DNA of 64,000 nt, taken from NCBI GenBank assembly GCA_009667805.1, contig CM019069.1:48442153-48506152 (forward strand). Direction: 5' to 3'. The notes under the pieces were generated by a model. The model was not told where the DNA came from. It ran no database searches and saw only the letters and a list, made by a program, of their open reading frames with translations. Position 1 is the first letter of the stretch. Every line of letters starts with the position of its first letter. This document shows positions 21,382-32,738 of the stretch, in pieces. Both the position numbers and the translations under genes were made by a program. Source of the stretch: Leptobrachium leishanense. Its lineage: Eukaryota > Chordata > Amphibia > Anura > Megophryidae.

Positions 21382-22010
21382 AGCTGGGTGGAGTAGAGGT
21401 AACATCACTATTCTATAACTGTGGAGAGAGACTGTGGAGACACAGTTTCGAATCCTGATAAGGCTAGGGTCAGACTGAGGCAGTGCGAACGTGCGTTCTG
21501 GCGCACTTAATCACGGCCGTGCTAGCAGCAGATGCCGGGCAATGACGGCCAATATACGAAGTACGGTCGCACAAAAGTCCGGCTGCGCAACGCAAGTGGA
21601 AAATGAACGCATTTTTTCGAGAACGTTAAACCACTAGTACTGACGTACAGAGTGCGCTGCGTCCGCTAGCGGCGTGTGTGCGTGAATTGGAGACATCAGA
21701 CGCTGCTAATGTCCGGCCAACATAACGTCCAGATGCAAGAAGTGTTTTATTGATGATCCGTACAAAATCACGGATGAAACTGCGCATAGTATGACCGCTA
21801 TTGCGTATTCCGTGAAAAAATACGTCCATTCTTCGAACGCACATTTTCACGGACAACGTGAAAAATGCGTTAGTCTGACCCTAGCCTAAGAGCACCTCTC
21901 CAGTAAGTGTCGTTGGGCAAGACACCTAGCGGTACATACTCGCCACCCAGGACATACTTGAAAACGAGAGAAATCTCAATGTATCCTCCCTGGTAAAATA
22001 CTTTCTCAAA
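21382..22010 (+). mobile_element. tRNA-derived SINE, copy 1, interrupted by a family C MITE
   Basis: The head GGGTGGAGTAGAGGTAA and the B-box-like TTCGAATCC at about 21448 are those of a tRNA-type RNA polymerase III promoter. The sequence stops at the MITE (21462-21886) and resumes with AGAGCACCTCTCCAGTAAGT, which is continuous in copy 2 at 35655-35866. The tail CAGGACATACTTGAAAACGA to CCTGGTAAAATAC is shared with the LINE at 40940, then A-rich. A SINE of this type would be copied by the LINE's enzyme through that tail. Confidence 0.78.
21462..21886. mobile_element. Family C MITE, copy 1 (TAA duplication)
   Basis: Ends GGCTAGGGTCAGAC and GTCTGACCCTAGCC with TAA directly outside both (21459-21461, 21887-21889). 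The uninterrupted SINE at 35655 confirms the insertion point. About 425 bases, rich in CpG, with an ACTTCGTATATTGGC-type segment, a GTACAGAGTGCGCTGCG segment and an AACATAACGTC segment found in every copy. TAA duplication suggests PIF/Harbinger. No coding capacity. Confidence 0.85.
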
Positions 22011-23016
22011 AAAAAAAAATAATAGTAACAGCTTTTCCCTTATTCAACATCCTATGCATTATTATTATCCTTTACTTACTTTACAGTCATTAACTCTATT
22101 ATTTTGTCAAGTTTTACCATTTACAAATGCAAATAGCTAATGCCAGTGTACACAAATTAAAACATATGCCTCATTTGTAAGGTACAAATAGTATGTCTGT
22201 CAGTATGTTCTTTTTTTTTTGCGTTTAACCGACGGCCAGTTTTTTTGTAAAGTATCTAAAGACCATGGAACAAATTCTGAAACCATGCTTACTCACTTGT
22301 TTTCATGGCCAAGCAATTATTTGGCATTTCCATCAATAGACATAAGGATAATTGCTTGTTTTGGAATTATGTTCCCTATAAATATTTGTTTTTCATTTTT
22401 AAGCAAAAACATTCAATTAAATTAGCGGAAATATGCTGCACATGCATATATCCAGCTAATCATCAATTACTAACTTATATATATATTTCAGACAGGGAAA
22501 TAAAAGGATTCTCAGTGATCTATGTCCTGGCTGTGGACCAATGGAACACAAGCCGGCCAGTGAAAGGACTGCTTGTCTGTAAAGGTAGGATGCCGAGGTA
22601 ATCCAATCCAGTCCAATATTATGTCTTGCTTCCATGCGTAATGATTTGCAGGCTGGATCCATAAATGGTCCCCAGCTCAAAATTCCATAGAATTTCAAAT
22701 ATGCCATTTTTAGAGAAAGTAGAAACAATGTGTCATATGTCAATCATATTTTATTGATGAGCAATAATATAAATATATTGCTTTTGAGGCAGGTTACAAA
22801 AGCTACAAGTTGAAAAAGATTTCATCCTATACCCAGACAGCAAAATTATTAACACAAGTGGAGGACATAGGGACAGGACTGCCATCAGAGGGGTGACAGC
22901 CATGATATGTTCAGGGTCCCAGTGGCTCAAGGGGGCCATGGCCCTTGCCAACCCCGTGCAACTTGTCTAAGTGTCACAGATGTGAGGGTCTCCCCATGCT
23001 ACCCAGAACTGGCCCA
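22011..23016. other. Unassigned sequence
   Basis: No gene or known element recognised; small AT runs at about 22476 and 22770. Confidence 0.4.
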
Positions 23017-23020
23017 CCGG

Positions 23021-23925
23021 TGTTGTGGAAATTTTATTATGTGGACATTATATTCTAGGATGTGTGTGTTTTATAAATTGTCATCTGTCTCCCTGTGTTT
23101 GGATTAAACTGAGAATCGCTCTAGCAGAGTGTATTTTGGGTTAATCAGAACCAGAGGCAAAACCGTCTGTATGAAAACCTTCTCTTGGATTTAGAGACGT
23201 GTTCTCAGTGTGTGTAGGCGTTTGGCGGTTTGTGAGTACTAAGTGCAATGCGCTGGGCTTCTTACCTCCCAATGTCTATGCACATTGGAGAAGTGAAGTC
23301 TGCATAACGAGAGATATGTATTATATCTCTGTTGCGGCTATGCTATCCCTTTCTGGATACATACCTGCTTTTAAGACATTTAAGCCTTGTCTGTACACTG
23401 GTACCGTGTACTGACAATAACTGAATGTTTTCGCAGATATATGTCGCAAATCCATAAGAACAAGTAGACTGCTCTTCACTAGATGCTGATCACTCTGAGC
23501 AGTATCTGAATGGGGTCCATTTTGACAGTGATGGGGGATGGTCAGACAAACATGGCTGACGGGGACCATGGAGATGACTCAGGGATGAGTCATGTACAGT
23601 GGGCTGGTCGGTCATTCTAGTCCACTCCCCTGTCCTTTTGATATGTAAATGTAATTACTGGGAAAACTGGTTCCTGTTGTAAAGCCAGTGAGCCACTTGG
23701 CGTTGTCCTATGGTGTATTAAATTAAGCGGACCAGGGGCACACAGCCCACTTGGTCAGATAAACTCCAGCTAAAGCAGCGTGTGTGTGTGACTCTTTCTG
23801 GGATAGAGAAGGGATCCATTATACAGGGAGCGTTCAGGTAAGTATGGCAGGGAGAGCAGAGAGCTGCTTGTAAGTGCAGCAGATCAAACTACACAGAAAT
23901 TAATAGTAGATTAATTTCTACAACA
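23021..23925 (+). repeat. Solo LTR, retrovirus-like, with CCGG duplication
   Basis: A 905-base unit beginning TGTTGTGGAAATT and ending AATTTCTACAACA, an imperfect inverted pair with TG/CA ends. CCGG lies directly outside both (23017-23020 and 23926-23929). No internal region is present, so this is a solo LTR left by recombination between the two LTRs of a provirus or retrotransposon. A 4-bp duplication fits several endogenous retrovirus groups. I assume the strand from the TG/CA layout only; no clear polyadenylation signal shows. Confidence 0.72.
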
Positions 23926-23929
23926 CCGG

Positions 23930-25380
23930 GATATCAGAAAATTTCCTGGTGTGCCAGCCAGGGCATCTGAGGCTGGTAAGAGCACTCTGACTCTTCAATG
24001 AGGGAGAGATTAGTATGGTCTGCACCAGGTATTGGCTCTAGAGGCACCAGGGAACACTTTTATCCCCTTCTTGGACCAACCAGGATTTAGCCCACCACGG
24101 TCCACTACCTGTAAAATAATGTAAGCAGGAAAGGAGACAAAATGTTTTACTTTTAATTCGTTTACTGGAAAGGGCAGATGAGGGAAGGAGGCCATGAACA
24201 TTGGATACTTTAGGGGTCCCAAGAGATCTGATGGCAACCCCCATAGGGACACATGTGGCCAGAAATATAAATCATGTAAACATTTAAGCAGTTGTAGGCA
24301 TTTTCATATCTAATAGCCTTTATAATGCTGAAAATATGCAGAAAATGGAAATAACGGAGACAATCACGTACTTCTTACTTTAGTAATTGGTTAACCCATT
24401 GACATTAACATTTCAGTTATTCTACTTTATATGATCCATGTATTTTTGTATCTAACTAGCATTGCTGCTATGCAAAGTTCTGAATTTTGGAAAAGAAATA
24501 AAAATGCATAATGATGATAATAATAAATAAATAATAGTAATATTGATGAACACAAAGTTCCATTGTTTCTTTGGAAACTTTATTCCAGCAATGAGATTGG
24601 AATATCGAACTCTAGAAGTCTAGGCTAAGCATGAAGACTCCCTCAAGTACCTGCTCTGAGAAGCTGCAAAGTCATGAGATACATATATATTGTAGTATAG
24701 CAACAGCTCGGGATCCTTAGTTCCAGCCAAACAACACGGTCCTCTAGGGAAGAAACAGCTGCAGACTTGAAACTTGTGCAAATTGGAGGTCTTTTATTCC
24801 AGCATATACTGTAGCAGCAAACAGCAGACAAGGCTTTGGAATCACTATTGCTGGTGAATCAGTGAAAGAAAAACTACAAAAGAAAACCTAACTCAAATGA
24901 GAGCTCTTACTAAACATCCAGCACTCCTAACGATCACAAAACCATAATCTCAAACAAAATAAAAAAAACACAGCATCTCTTTAGAAGTGCAACTGCTCCA
25001 CCACACCCTGCTCTGAGCAGTCTGATTAAACACACTTATATCTAGCAGTCAGCAGCCTGGAACCTTACCTGTGGCTCTAATTGATTAATTGGCAACACAT
25101 GTGTGAGAGGGTAGAGGCTGTGCAGGATTCTGGGTCCTATATACCTTCCCTCGATTACTCTCCCAGACATCCTGTTACCCAACCCCTGCACACCGTCACT
25201 AAATATAAATATATATATAAGTTCCTTGCTGCATATGGGGAATGTGGCACAGGAGCTCTGGGATGCAATTCTTTGAATTGCTATGATGTGCAGGTGGCTT
25301 CTGCAATATTAAACACAATAAATATATATAAATATATATATATATACGAAAGCAGAGCTGGGAGCACTCACAGTCTTTGA
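23930..25380. other. Unassigned sequence
   Basis: No coding region seen. On the reverse strand 24580-25140 has a TATATAGG motif (about 25136) and a GGAATAAAG motif (about 24584), which could be parts of an LTR, but I found no ends or duplication to support it. Confidence 0.35.
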
Positions 25381-26183
25381 TTAAAGTAACAAAATTTATT
25401 GGTTTTACATTAAAAGAACGCCAACGTTTCGGCTCACTTACGAGCCTTAATCATGGACAAATACAATAATGAAAAACACATACTTTTATACTGAATGTAG
25501 ATGAACTACTCACCAGCTGTGTATCGCGCTGCCTCCGATCACGTCAACCCGAGAACCGGAAGTGACGTACCGTTGTTTGGCCTTGCGCGGTCATGATAAT
25601 GTGGTTGCTTCCTACTCGCGATACACGAGTGTAGTAGTAATAGCAACCTGACACAAACGAAGCCTGTAACGCAGTGCCACAAGAAAGAATTTAAACAAAC
25701 GGGTAATGAGCCTCTGCTAAAAAACAATAGGAATATAGCAATGGTGCTAAAAAAACAAAAAAAAGAAGAAAAGAGAGATGGTCAATGCTAATGCCCACCC
25801 CGACCATACATATAAATTCCGTGATAACAATGTATCAGGCAGTGACTGTGATTGCATGATACAAAAAATGTTATATAAGACAAGAAAAATCTTGATATGC
25901 CATTAACTGGCAATATGAATATTGAGAGGTGATCAATAAGTGGATTAAATTGGATAATATTGAATAATGTAATGGAGACCATAGATAAGTGAAAATAAAC
26001 AATGGTGAAAAATTTATAAAAAAATGAAAAATGATGACAAAGTGAAAACAAAGTGAACAAAATTGTGATCCATGTAAAAATTATAAAGGTGTGTGAATAT
26101 ACAGTGCTAATGTAAAAATCAGTGTAATGGATTGTAAAAAAATATTTATATACAAAAAGGAAATTAATGTATGGACATATGTA
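25381..26183 (-). repeat. Penelope-like 3' region (reverse strand) with decayed hammerhead motif
   Basis: Lies downstream of the Penelope C-terminus at 26184-26642 on the reverse strand. At 25421-25455 the reverse strand reads TGATTA, then GGCTC...GAGCC as a clean stem II, then GAAAC and ACG TTGG CGT, a short stem III. The core differs from a hammerhead at two conserved places (C3 and the catalytic G8), so it should be inactive. Confidence 0.55.
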
Positions 26184-26642
26184 TTAACGACTGTAAAGAA
26201 ATGATGTGTATGAAATATATTCATTGAGTCCTCGAGGAGCAAGCGTATTCAAGGTGGATATCCAAAAAGTTTCTCTCTGCAAGAGTAATTGTGACCGATC
26301 TCCTCCTCTACGCAGAGGTGGAACGTGATCTATAGCGATGAATTTGAGTGTCGGTAGTGGATGACGTAGTGCTAAAAAGTGTTTAGCAACTGGCTTATCT
26401 GTATGTTCATCGCGGTATGCCGTATTGATGGCCGATCTGTGACCCCTTATGCGGCCACGAAGTGTCAAATCTGTCTTGCCCACATAAGAAAGTCCACAGG
26501 GGCAGGTAATAAGATAGACCACATACTCAGTGAGACATGAAATTCGGTATCTGATGGTAAATCTTTTACCAGTGAGGGGATGAGCAAAAGTGGTACATGG
26601 AGCCATATGTCCACAAGTGACGCATCCAAGACATCCATCCAA
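26184..26642 (-). pseudogene. Penelope-like GIY-YIG endonuclease, C-terminal fragment
   Basis: About 150 open codons on the reverse strand. The cysteine cluster CLGCVTCG is followed by the GIY-YIG nuclease core VVYLITCPCGLSYVGK and GRIRGHRSAI. It ends with WISTLNTLAPRGLNE, a Penelope-type C-terminus. The reverse transcriptase is missing: the open frame and the similarity stop at 26642. It is less similar to the element at 10265 than two recent copies would be, so it belongs to a different Penelope family. Confidence 0.85.
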
Positions 26643-27233
26643 GACGTGTTTTCTTTATTCCAGTGCTAACTGATGTAACCACATAATCTTCCAGAGTGCC
26701 TTACTGTTCATCAGTGTGTTATTACTTGCTTATTCAATGCTGGATATAATTATGTAAGCATGTTTGTTCCCTGTTGCATCATTCTGTTTTGGTTACACCC
26801 CAAGGGTCAGCTAGAAGCCAGTGGGAAAGGATGACGCAATGCTGAGAAAGCACATAGAGATGATGTAGTGTTGAGAAAGTGTGGGGAGGAGACAGGGTGG
26901 CACCAGGGATGTGCCCTCATATTGTGGCTTATTTTCCCAACAAAAACTGTGCATAAAATAAAGCACTACAATAATTCACCCTTACACAGAGTCCTGTCTC
27001 TGGTTTTGGGAACTGCTATAATTACACACTCTATTCCTCTTGCAGGACAGCTACCCTGCCTTAGGGTAGTGGCTCGGCTAGGTCTTTGTTAAGATTGCCT
27101 GAGGAAGGCACTATAACCACCTCTAATCACCAAAGACCTGCCCCTGTGATGAAAAGAGTGACCTGAGCTGGGGAGTTCTTCTCAGAGCATGGAGAATCAT
27201 TACAATATGGACCCAAAAGAGTAATTGCGGAAT
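26643..27233. other. Unassigned, possibly LTR-derived sequence
   Basis: An AAAATAAAGC motif near 26956 followed by CCTGTCTCTGG recalls the polyadenylation end of a retroviral LTR, but I found no matching ends or duplication. Confidence 0.3.
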
Positions 27234-27238
27234 CTCTA

Positions 27239-28122
27239 TGTCACGTCTTCGGGCCCTGCAGCACTTCCTGGGGGGTCAGGGCGCCCAGTGGCATCACTGG
27301 CTGGCCGGGTGCCAGAAGCTCGAGCTGGCAGATCGGCGTCTCAGGGGGCGTGGCTTGGCATGGTGACACAGAGCCGCCGGCCTTAAATGCAGGGCGCGAG
27401 ATTCTGCTAGTCGCCAGGACGTGGAGTCATTCCCGCATCGCCAGCTGATCTCTTACTGTCTCACTCTGCTTTTGCTTAGTTGCCAATTTCTGCTTGTACG
27501 AGGACCCTGATTGTGTATCGAACCCGGACTGCCTGTTGACTATTCTTATGCTCTTGCCCTTTATTGCTGTATGTTATACTCTGCGTTGCTAAGTGTATGT
27601 GCTGTTTATACCGCATGGTCTCCGGGTGTGGGTCTGCCCTGCAGGTTGCTGAATCTATCAACCCCTCATGTCAACTGTTTGGTACTAAGCATATATATAC
27701 TGCATTCTGTATAATCTCGCATTGCGGGCCTGCCCTGCATCTTGCTGAATTCATTGTGCGTGCTTTAGACGTTTATGAGCATAAGTGTATGGGAGTCCTC
27801 TCTGTTGCCAATCCTGTTTGTAGGACTACCCTCTATGGTGCCAACTCGGAACGTACTATTGACTACGCTTTTTCTGAACCAAGTTCTGTTTCTGTCTTAC
27901 TATACTTCCTTTATCTGTGTATAGTTAACTTGCCTTCACTCAGCAGATATTTGGTCTCGAAGTCACTTGCTGCTGAGTGGTATCTAGATTTATATATCAC
28001 CTCCCTGGCTGAGAGTGCTAGGTGTGGCAGTAATAACTGCTATCAAGTCAAGTATCAGGTTACTCTGTCCATAAGGATCCAAACAACACTGATTCTAGGT
28101 GAGCGCCATAGCGAACGTGACA
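27239..28122 (+). repeat. Solo gypsy-type LTR with CTCTA duplication
   Basis: Starts TGTCACG and ends CGTGACA, a perfect 7-base inverted pair. CTCTA is repeated directly outside (27234-27238 and 28123-28127). Its layout matches the LTR of the gypsy element: a GGGGGCGTGGCTTGG motif early, a CCTTAAATGCAGG promoter-like stretch, then a long pyrimidine-rich half. The 199-codon open frame across it (27564-28163) is incidental. There is no internal region, so it is a solo LTR. Confidence 0.85.
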
Positions 28123-29030
28123 CTCTACAGTATCTGGTGTGTAAGGCTATGGTGCTAATATAATATATATTGAAATGTACAGAAAATCATTCATCCTCCC
28201 TTTCTTCATTTAATTATGTCAGTGCTTAAAACTGTGTTTACGTCTGGAATCAGGATTGAAGAATCTAATTGTAATTGCAGACATGGATTTTTTACCTATG
28301 GGTATCCAACGGGTCTGTGTATCTGAATCTGTTTTTGTTCGACAGAACCCAATGCAAAAGAGCCCCGTTTGAACATTCGTATCTCCTTTTTTATAAAGGA
28401 TTGCTGTAACCTTTATTCCCACAAAAAAGCGCTGATTTGAGCCGCGGAGGGCGAAGCACACACAGGTTGAATGACTAATCAAGTAATAAAGAAATCTCTC
28501 AGTTGGAAAACTGCCTCATGCCAACTCACTGTATATTTATCTGATTTGTATCATGAAACACTTGTTTTTGAGGCCTGTTACCTAGTTACACACTGTGCCT
28601 CCTACATTGTATTCAGTTAAAAATACAACAAAGAACAGAAGACATATGGTTGATGCAATAAAAACATATCATTCCAGAACACAACTGAAAACCATTATAT
28701 CATGCTTTTTCTCAGACGGGCTTTCTGTTTCTTAAACTGAATTAAATATGCCTCATCAATTTTTCATTTTGGATCAGATTTGTTGTTTAATTGAGGAATT
28801 CACCTGACTGCGCCAGCTATTTTTCCCTAACAATACCGTTGTCCACATCCAGGACAAGCTCACATAGGTGCTATTAGAGATGAGAGATTCCTGAGGGGCT
28901 TCGGATCCCTCCATGTTCTTATATCCTCGGTGCATGTACTGCTCGGCAGCTAACCACAGCCACCGTGGGCATTTATGTCCCAGCGCCTAGACAAGCCCAG
29001 TGCCCTTTCGTGGTTTCACTTAAGGCTAGG
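28123..29030. other. Unassigned sequence
   Basis: No recognisable element or gene up to the family C MITE. Confidence 0.4.
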
Positions 29031-29033
29031 GTC

Positions 29034-29452
29034 AAACGAACGCATTTTTTGCGTCGTCCGTAAAAAAAAGTGCGTCCAAACGCATTGATGTGTTTTTTCA
29101 CAGAATGTGTGAAAACTGTCATACGATGCGCATTTTCGTGCGTGATTTTTTTACGGATCGTCCCTAAAACACGTTTTGCGTCTGGGCGTTATGTAGACTG
29201 GACATTAGCAGCATCTGACATCTCCTAATCACGCAAACACGCCGCTAGCGGACACAGCGCACTCTGTACGTCAGTACTAGCGGTTCTGAGTTCTCAAAAA
29301 AATGCATTAGTTTGCCGCTTGCGTTGCGCGGCAGCACTTTCGTGCTGCCGTACTTCGTATATTGGCTGTCATTGCGCGTCATTTGCTGCTACTGCGGCTG
29401 TGATTAAGTGCGCTTAAACGCACGTTAAAAATGCGTTAGTCTGACCCCAGCC
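29034..29452. mobile_element. Family C MITE, copy 2 (inverted relative to copy 1)
   Basis: Ends GGCTAGGGTCAAAC and CTGACCCCAGCC, with TAA on the left and TTA on the right. It contains the shared segments in reverse order relative to copy 1. Confidence 0.8.
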
Positions 29453-29880
29453 TTAGACCCCTCATCACATGTTACTCCTCGTCGTGTTTGTTCTGTCACT
29501 GTGTACCAACCCCTGAATCTGCACCTTGCCTCTTGCTCACAGTTTATATTTACCCCCTGATATACTATTTGGCTATTACCACGCACCGACTCCTGGCTAT
29601 CATTGACCTTGTTTCTGGGTTAACCCCTGATACAATGTCTGGCGATTGCTGTGTACCAGCTCCTAGACTCTGCTTCCATGTTACTACTAATTATCGCTAT
29701 TGTGACTTTTTCTTCTTACCTGTATGTTCTTTTGTAGCTTAGAGCCGGCCACTCCAAGGACCGACCTGTCAGATAGGGACTTTCCAGTTTTTGATGAGTG
29801 TCTGCATGCTGGGCCTTCTATATTTCTGACAGCAATTTAGGGAGGGATAGGACAATGGCACAGCCAAAAGAGTAAGACCC
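29453..29880 (+). repeat. Gypsy LTR remnant (3' part)
   Basis: A pyrimidine-rich stretch followed by AGAGCCGGCCACTCCAAGGA and ending around TTTCTGACAG at 29831, then a short A-rich stretch and GACAATGGC. This resembles the second half of a gypsy LTR with a gag start. The first half is not identifiable. Confidence 0.4.
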
Positions 29881-31264
29881 TATGGAGGTGAGTCATGCAG
29901 TACAAAGTGACATATAGGTGTGAAAGCATTTGGACAAAACACAATTGGGTTTGTGAGGGATGGAGCAAAGACACACAGGGCTCTATACCCTAGTGAATGG
30001 TAACGTTAGCATTCGGATATGTAAACTTTATTGCCAGGATAAGTGACTATAACACATGCCCCCCATATTACCTTCCTGACGCTAAACCCATAAAAAAAAT
30101 CACTTAGCGCATCAGTGATTGCGCTAGCTTGGGCAAGCTTCCTGTACTTTGTGCTCCCCCTGTTAAGTATAGGATACGCAATCAGTAATTAGCATTTTGA
30201 TAAGTAAGGTATTCCAAAGGGTTAATTACTGCAGGGACAGGCAAGCCAAAATTTTAGCTACATGAGGCCCAGTGCTAAATGATTCTGCATTTACAAAATC
30301 ATTTAGGACTGCTAAACCCCCTCGTTAAATCCCATACTCACCTCTCGCAGCCCGGAAGCACAACATTCCTTGGAGTCCTATGGACTCCAGGAGGTGATAC
30401 GCGCAGAAGCGCTTCGTGAGGATCCCAGCGGTTAGCGCCGAGTTCCGGGGTGAGGTGCTGAGACAGAGCCTGCCCCGGAATATTGCAGTAAAATGGGGAC
30501 GCTAGAGGGAAACCTGCAGGTGTAGTTTTTGCCTGTTAGCATCCCCAATTTAGTGTTCACCAGGGAATAGGGCCCATAGTATTTTCATCTGAACATCCAC
30601 TAATCCTACAATGCAGCACTGCTCGCATCCTTGGAGCATCTGCATCAAAGAATATTTCAGAGTAGTGATTATTACTCCAAAACAACCCATTTTATACTCT
30701 TAAATGTATAAATTTCCTTCTAAATTTGAATTTGCAGGAATTCTCAGCTACTACACTGATTACTAGCAGATATGTTCTTAGTTTGACTAATCAAGATTGT
30801 TACTTTGTTTCAAAAGGTGATTCTTAGCCTCAGTGGCCATTAACTTGGCTTTATTACCCTTTTACCACTTCCTCATTAAATGGAAAAGTGTTTTCCATAA
30901 ATCCACTGTGTCCTGGCAGTGGTTTTATGGAAAAACACCTTGTAATAAAGGGGATAAAAATGGATTTGTAGTAGCAGAGTAGCTGCTCCTAATTATGAGA
31001 AGAGGTGTAATTGTTAACTGTAGGAATCGAGAACTTTGTTTCTGACACCTTAAAGTTTTTTGGTATTTTTAATTGGTTACATCCACATTTAATATAACGT
31101 AATGACAATTTTATTATTCTATTTTATTTATTATTATCAATGATACATTTCAATAATGTGTAAATAATATACCAAGGTATATGGGAGCGCATAAGAACAT
31201 ATACAAACAATATCATTAAATCAAAAATAAAATAAAATAATAATAAAAAATTGGTCCGTGAGTC
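29881..31264. other. Unassigned sequence
   Basis: No recognisable gene or element; moderately AT-rich. Confidence 0.4.
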
Positions 31265-31570
31265 CTAAAAAAGAAAAAGAAAAAGAAAAAGAAAAAAAGA
31301 GACCATTGCGTAGTATATACTGAGATGATAAAGTAGCACGCACAGCTTGTTTATAGCACTCACAGACGGGGAGTCTTCAAGACTCTGGATGTACGCCTTT
31401 AAGTCTCTTGTGGTTGACTCCACCCGTATATTAATTCCTTTATCTTGATAGTAGATATATCTCATAAAGAAAAAAGAGAGTACATAGTACAATTCTGTAT
31501 AACCGGAATATGCAGTATATAAGAGAGACACACTCACGTGTTTCAGAACCTCCGCTTGTGGGTGGTTCTG
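31265..31570. repeat. Dispersed repeat related to 5640-5960
   Basis: Starts with an AAAAAG run and shares CATTGCGTAGTAT, CACTCACA, GGAGTCTTCAAGACTC and CGCCTTTAAG motifs with 5640-5960 in the same order. Class uncertain. Confidence 0.4.
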
Positions 31571-31722
31571 TAGTAGCGCCTTGGACCTCTTAATGTCATT
31601 TCAATAATGACCTTATAACACTTACAAATACAGTTACAAGTAGGGCTGTGCAATTAATTGCAATCGCAATCGAATAGCGATTTCCGACCATGCAATTTCT
31701 AAATCGCATAAGGCTGCAATTT

Positions 31723-31868
31723 TCGGCTCCCTGTTAACTTCCGGCGGCATGGTGCTTTGGGCGCTCGCAGGGGGAACCACGTGACGAGCCACGTTCTCGC
31801 GGCTCGTCACATGGTTCCCCCAGGCGAGCGCCCAAGCTCCATGCCGCCAGAAGTTAACAGGGAGCCGA
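31723..31868. repeat. Palindrome with 68-base arms
   Basis: Arms 31723-31790 and 31801-31868 around a 10-base centre. The outer 19 bases, TCGGCTCCCTGTTAACTTC, pair perfectly, with a few mismatches further in. GC-rich, with CCACGTG and GGCGCTCG motifs that also occur in or near the palindrome at 5131-5268. Confidence 0.9.
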
Positions 31869-31888
31869 ACACGTGGCGCACAGAGGTG

Positions 31889-32160
31889 AGCTGGGGCAGT
31901 ATCCACGTGCTGGGGCAGTATATCCATGAGCTGGGGCAGTATATCCATGAGCTGGAGCAGTATATCCATGAGCTGGGGCAGTATATCCATGTGCTGGGGC
32001 AGTATATCCATGTGCTGGGGCAGCATATCCATGTGCTGGGGCAGCATTTCCATGTGCTGGGGCAGTATATCCATGTGCTGGGCAGTATATCCATGTGCTG
32101 GGGCAGTATATCCATGTGTTGGGGCAGTATATCCATGAGCTGGGGCAGTATCCATGTGCT
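31889..32160. repeat. 21-bp minisatellite, about 13 units
   Basis: Units of TATCCATGAGCTGGGGCAGTA or the GTGCTGGGG variant. Read on the reverse strand they become CTCATGGATATACTGCCCCAG, clearly related to the CTCATGGATATGCCCCTGG units at 3480-5085. Confidence 0.95.
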
Positions 32161-32312
32161 GAATACTGAATACATTTAGAATGTATGTAGCATGTTTGAA
32201 AAAGCAAAAACAATTGGCTAAATCGCAAATAAAATCGCAATCGCAATATTCATTCAAGAAATCGCAATATGATTATTTTGTCAATATTGCACAGCCTACA
32301 AGTTACACCTAA

Positions 32313-32738
32313 GGCTGGGGTCAGACTAACGCAGTATTAACGTGCGTTTAGCAGCACTAAATCACGGCCGTGCTAGCAGCAAATGATGTCCAATGCCGGG
32401 CAGCATACGAAGAATGGCCGCACAAAAGTGCGGCTGCGCAACGCAAGTGGCAAACGAACGCATTTTTTTGAGAACGTGATACCGCTAGTACGGACGTACA
32501 GAGTGCGCTGCGTCCGCTAGCAGCGTGTGTGTGTGATTAGGAGACGTCAGACACTGCTAATGTCCGGCTAACATAACGTCCAGACACAAAAAGGGTTTAA
32601 TTGATGATCCGTACAAAATCACGGACGAAAATGCGCATCGTATGACCGCTATTGCGTACTCCGTGAAAAAATACGTCCATTCGTTCGAACGCACTTTTTC
32701 ACGGACAACGCGAAAAATGCGTTAGTCTGACCCTAGCC
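32313..32738. mobile_element. Family C MITE, copy 3
   Basis: Ends GGCTGGGGTCAGAC and GTCTGACCCTAGCC, flanked by TAA and TTA. It lies 14 bases after the hAT-like element, in the same orientation as copy 1. Confidence 0.85.

Larger units (their letters stand above)
31641..32298. mobile_element. hAT-like non-autonomous element with palindrome and minisatellite
   Basis: Inverted ends TAGGGCTGTGCAAT and ATTGCACAGCCTA, followed inside by AATCGCAATCGCAAT-type sequence at both ends. The flanks share ACAAGT but I cannot fit a clean 8-bp duplication. Inside are a 68-base-arm palindrome (31723-31868) and a minisatellite (31889-32160). No transposase frame. Confidence 0.65.

Noticed and set aside
21382..21460. 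Possible tRNA gene
   Set aside because: The A and B boxes are those of a SINE head: the same sequence with the same LINE-type tail occurs at 35655, and no cloverleaf with acceptor stem could be drawn.
27564..28163. 199-codon open frame
   Set aside because: It lies wholly within the solo LTR 27239-28122 and runs past its end; it has no recognisable domain.
31641..32298. Exact 8-bp target duplication for this hAT-like element
   Set aside because: The flanks share ACAAGT but in shifted register; no clean 8-bp match exists, perhaps because a base is missing from the right end.
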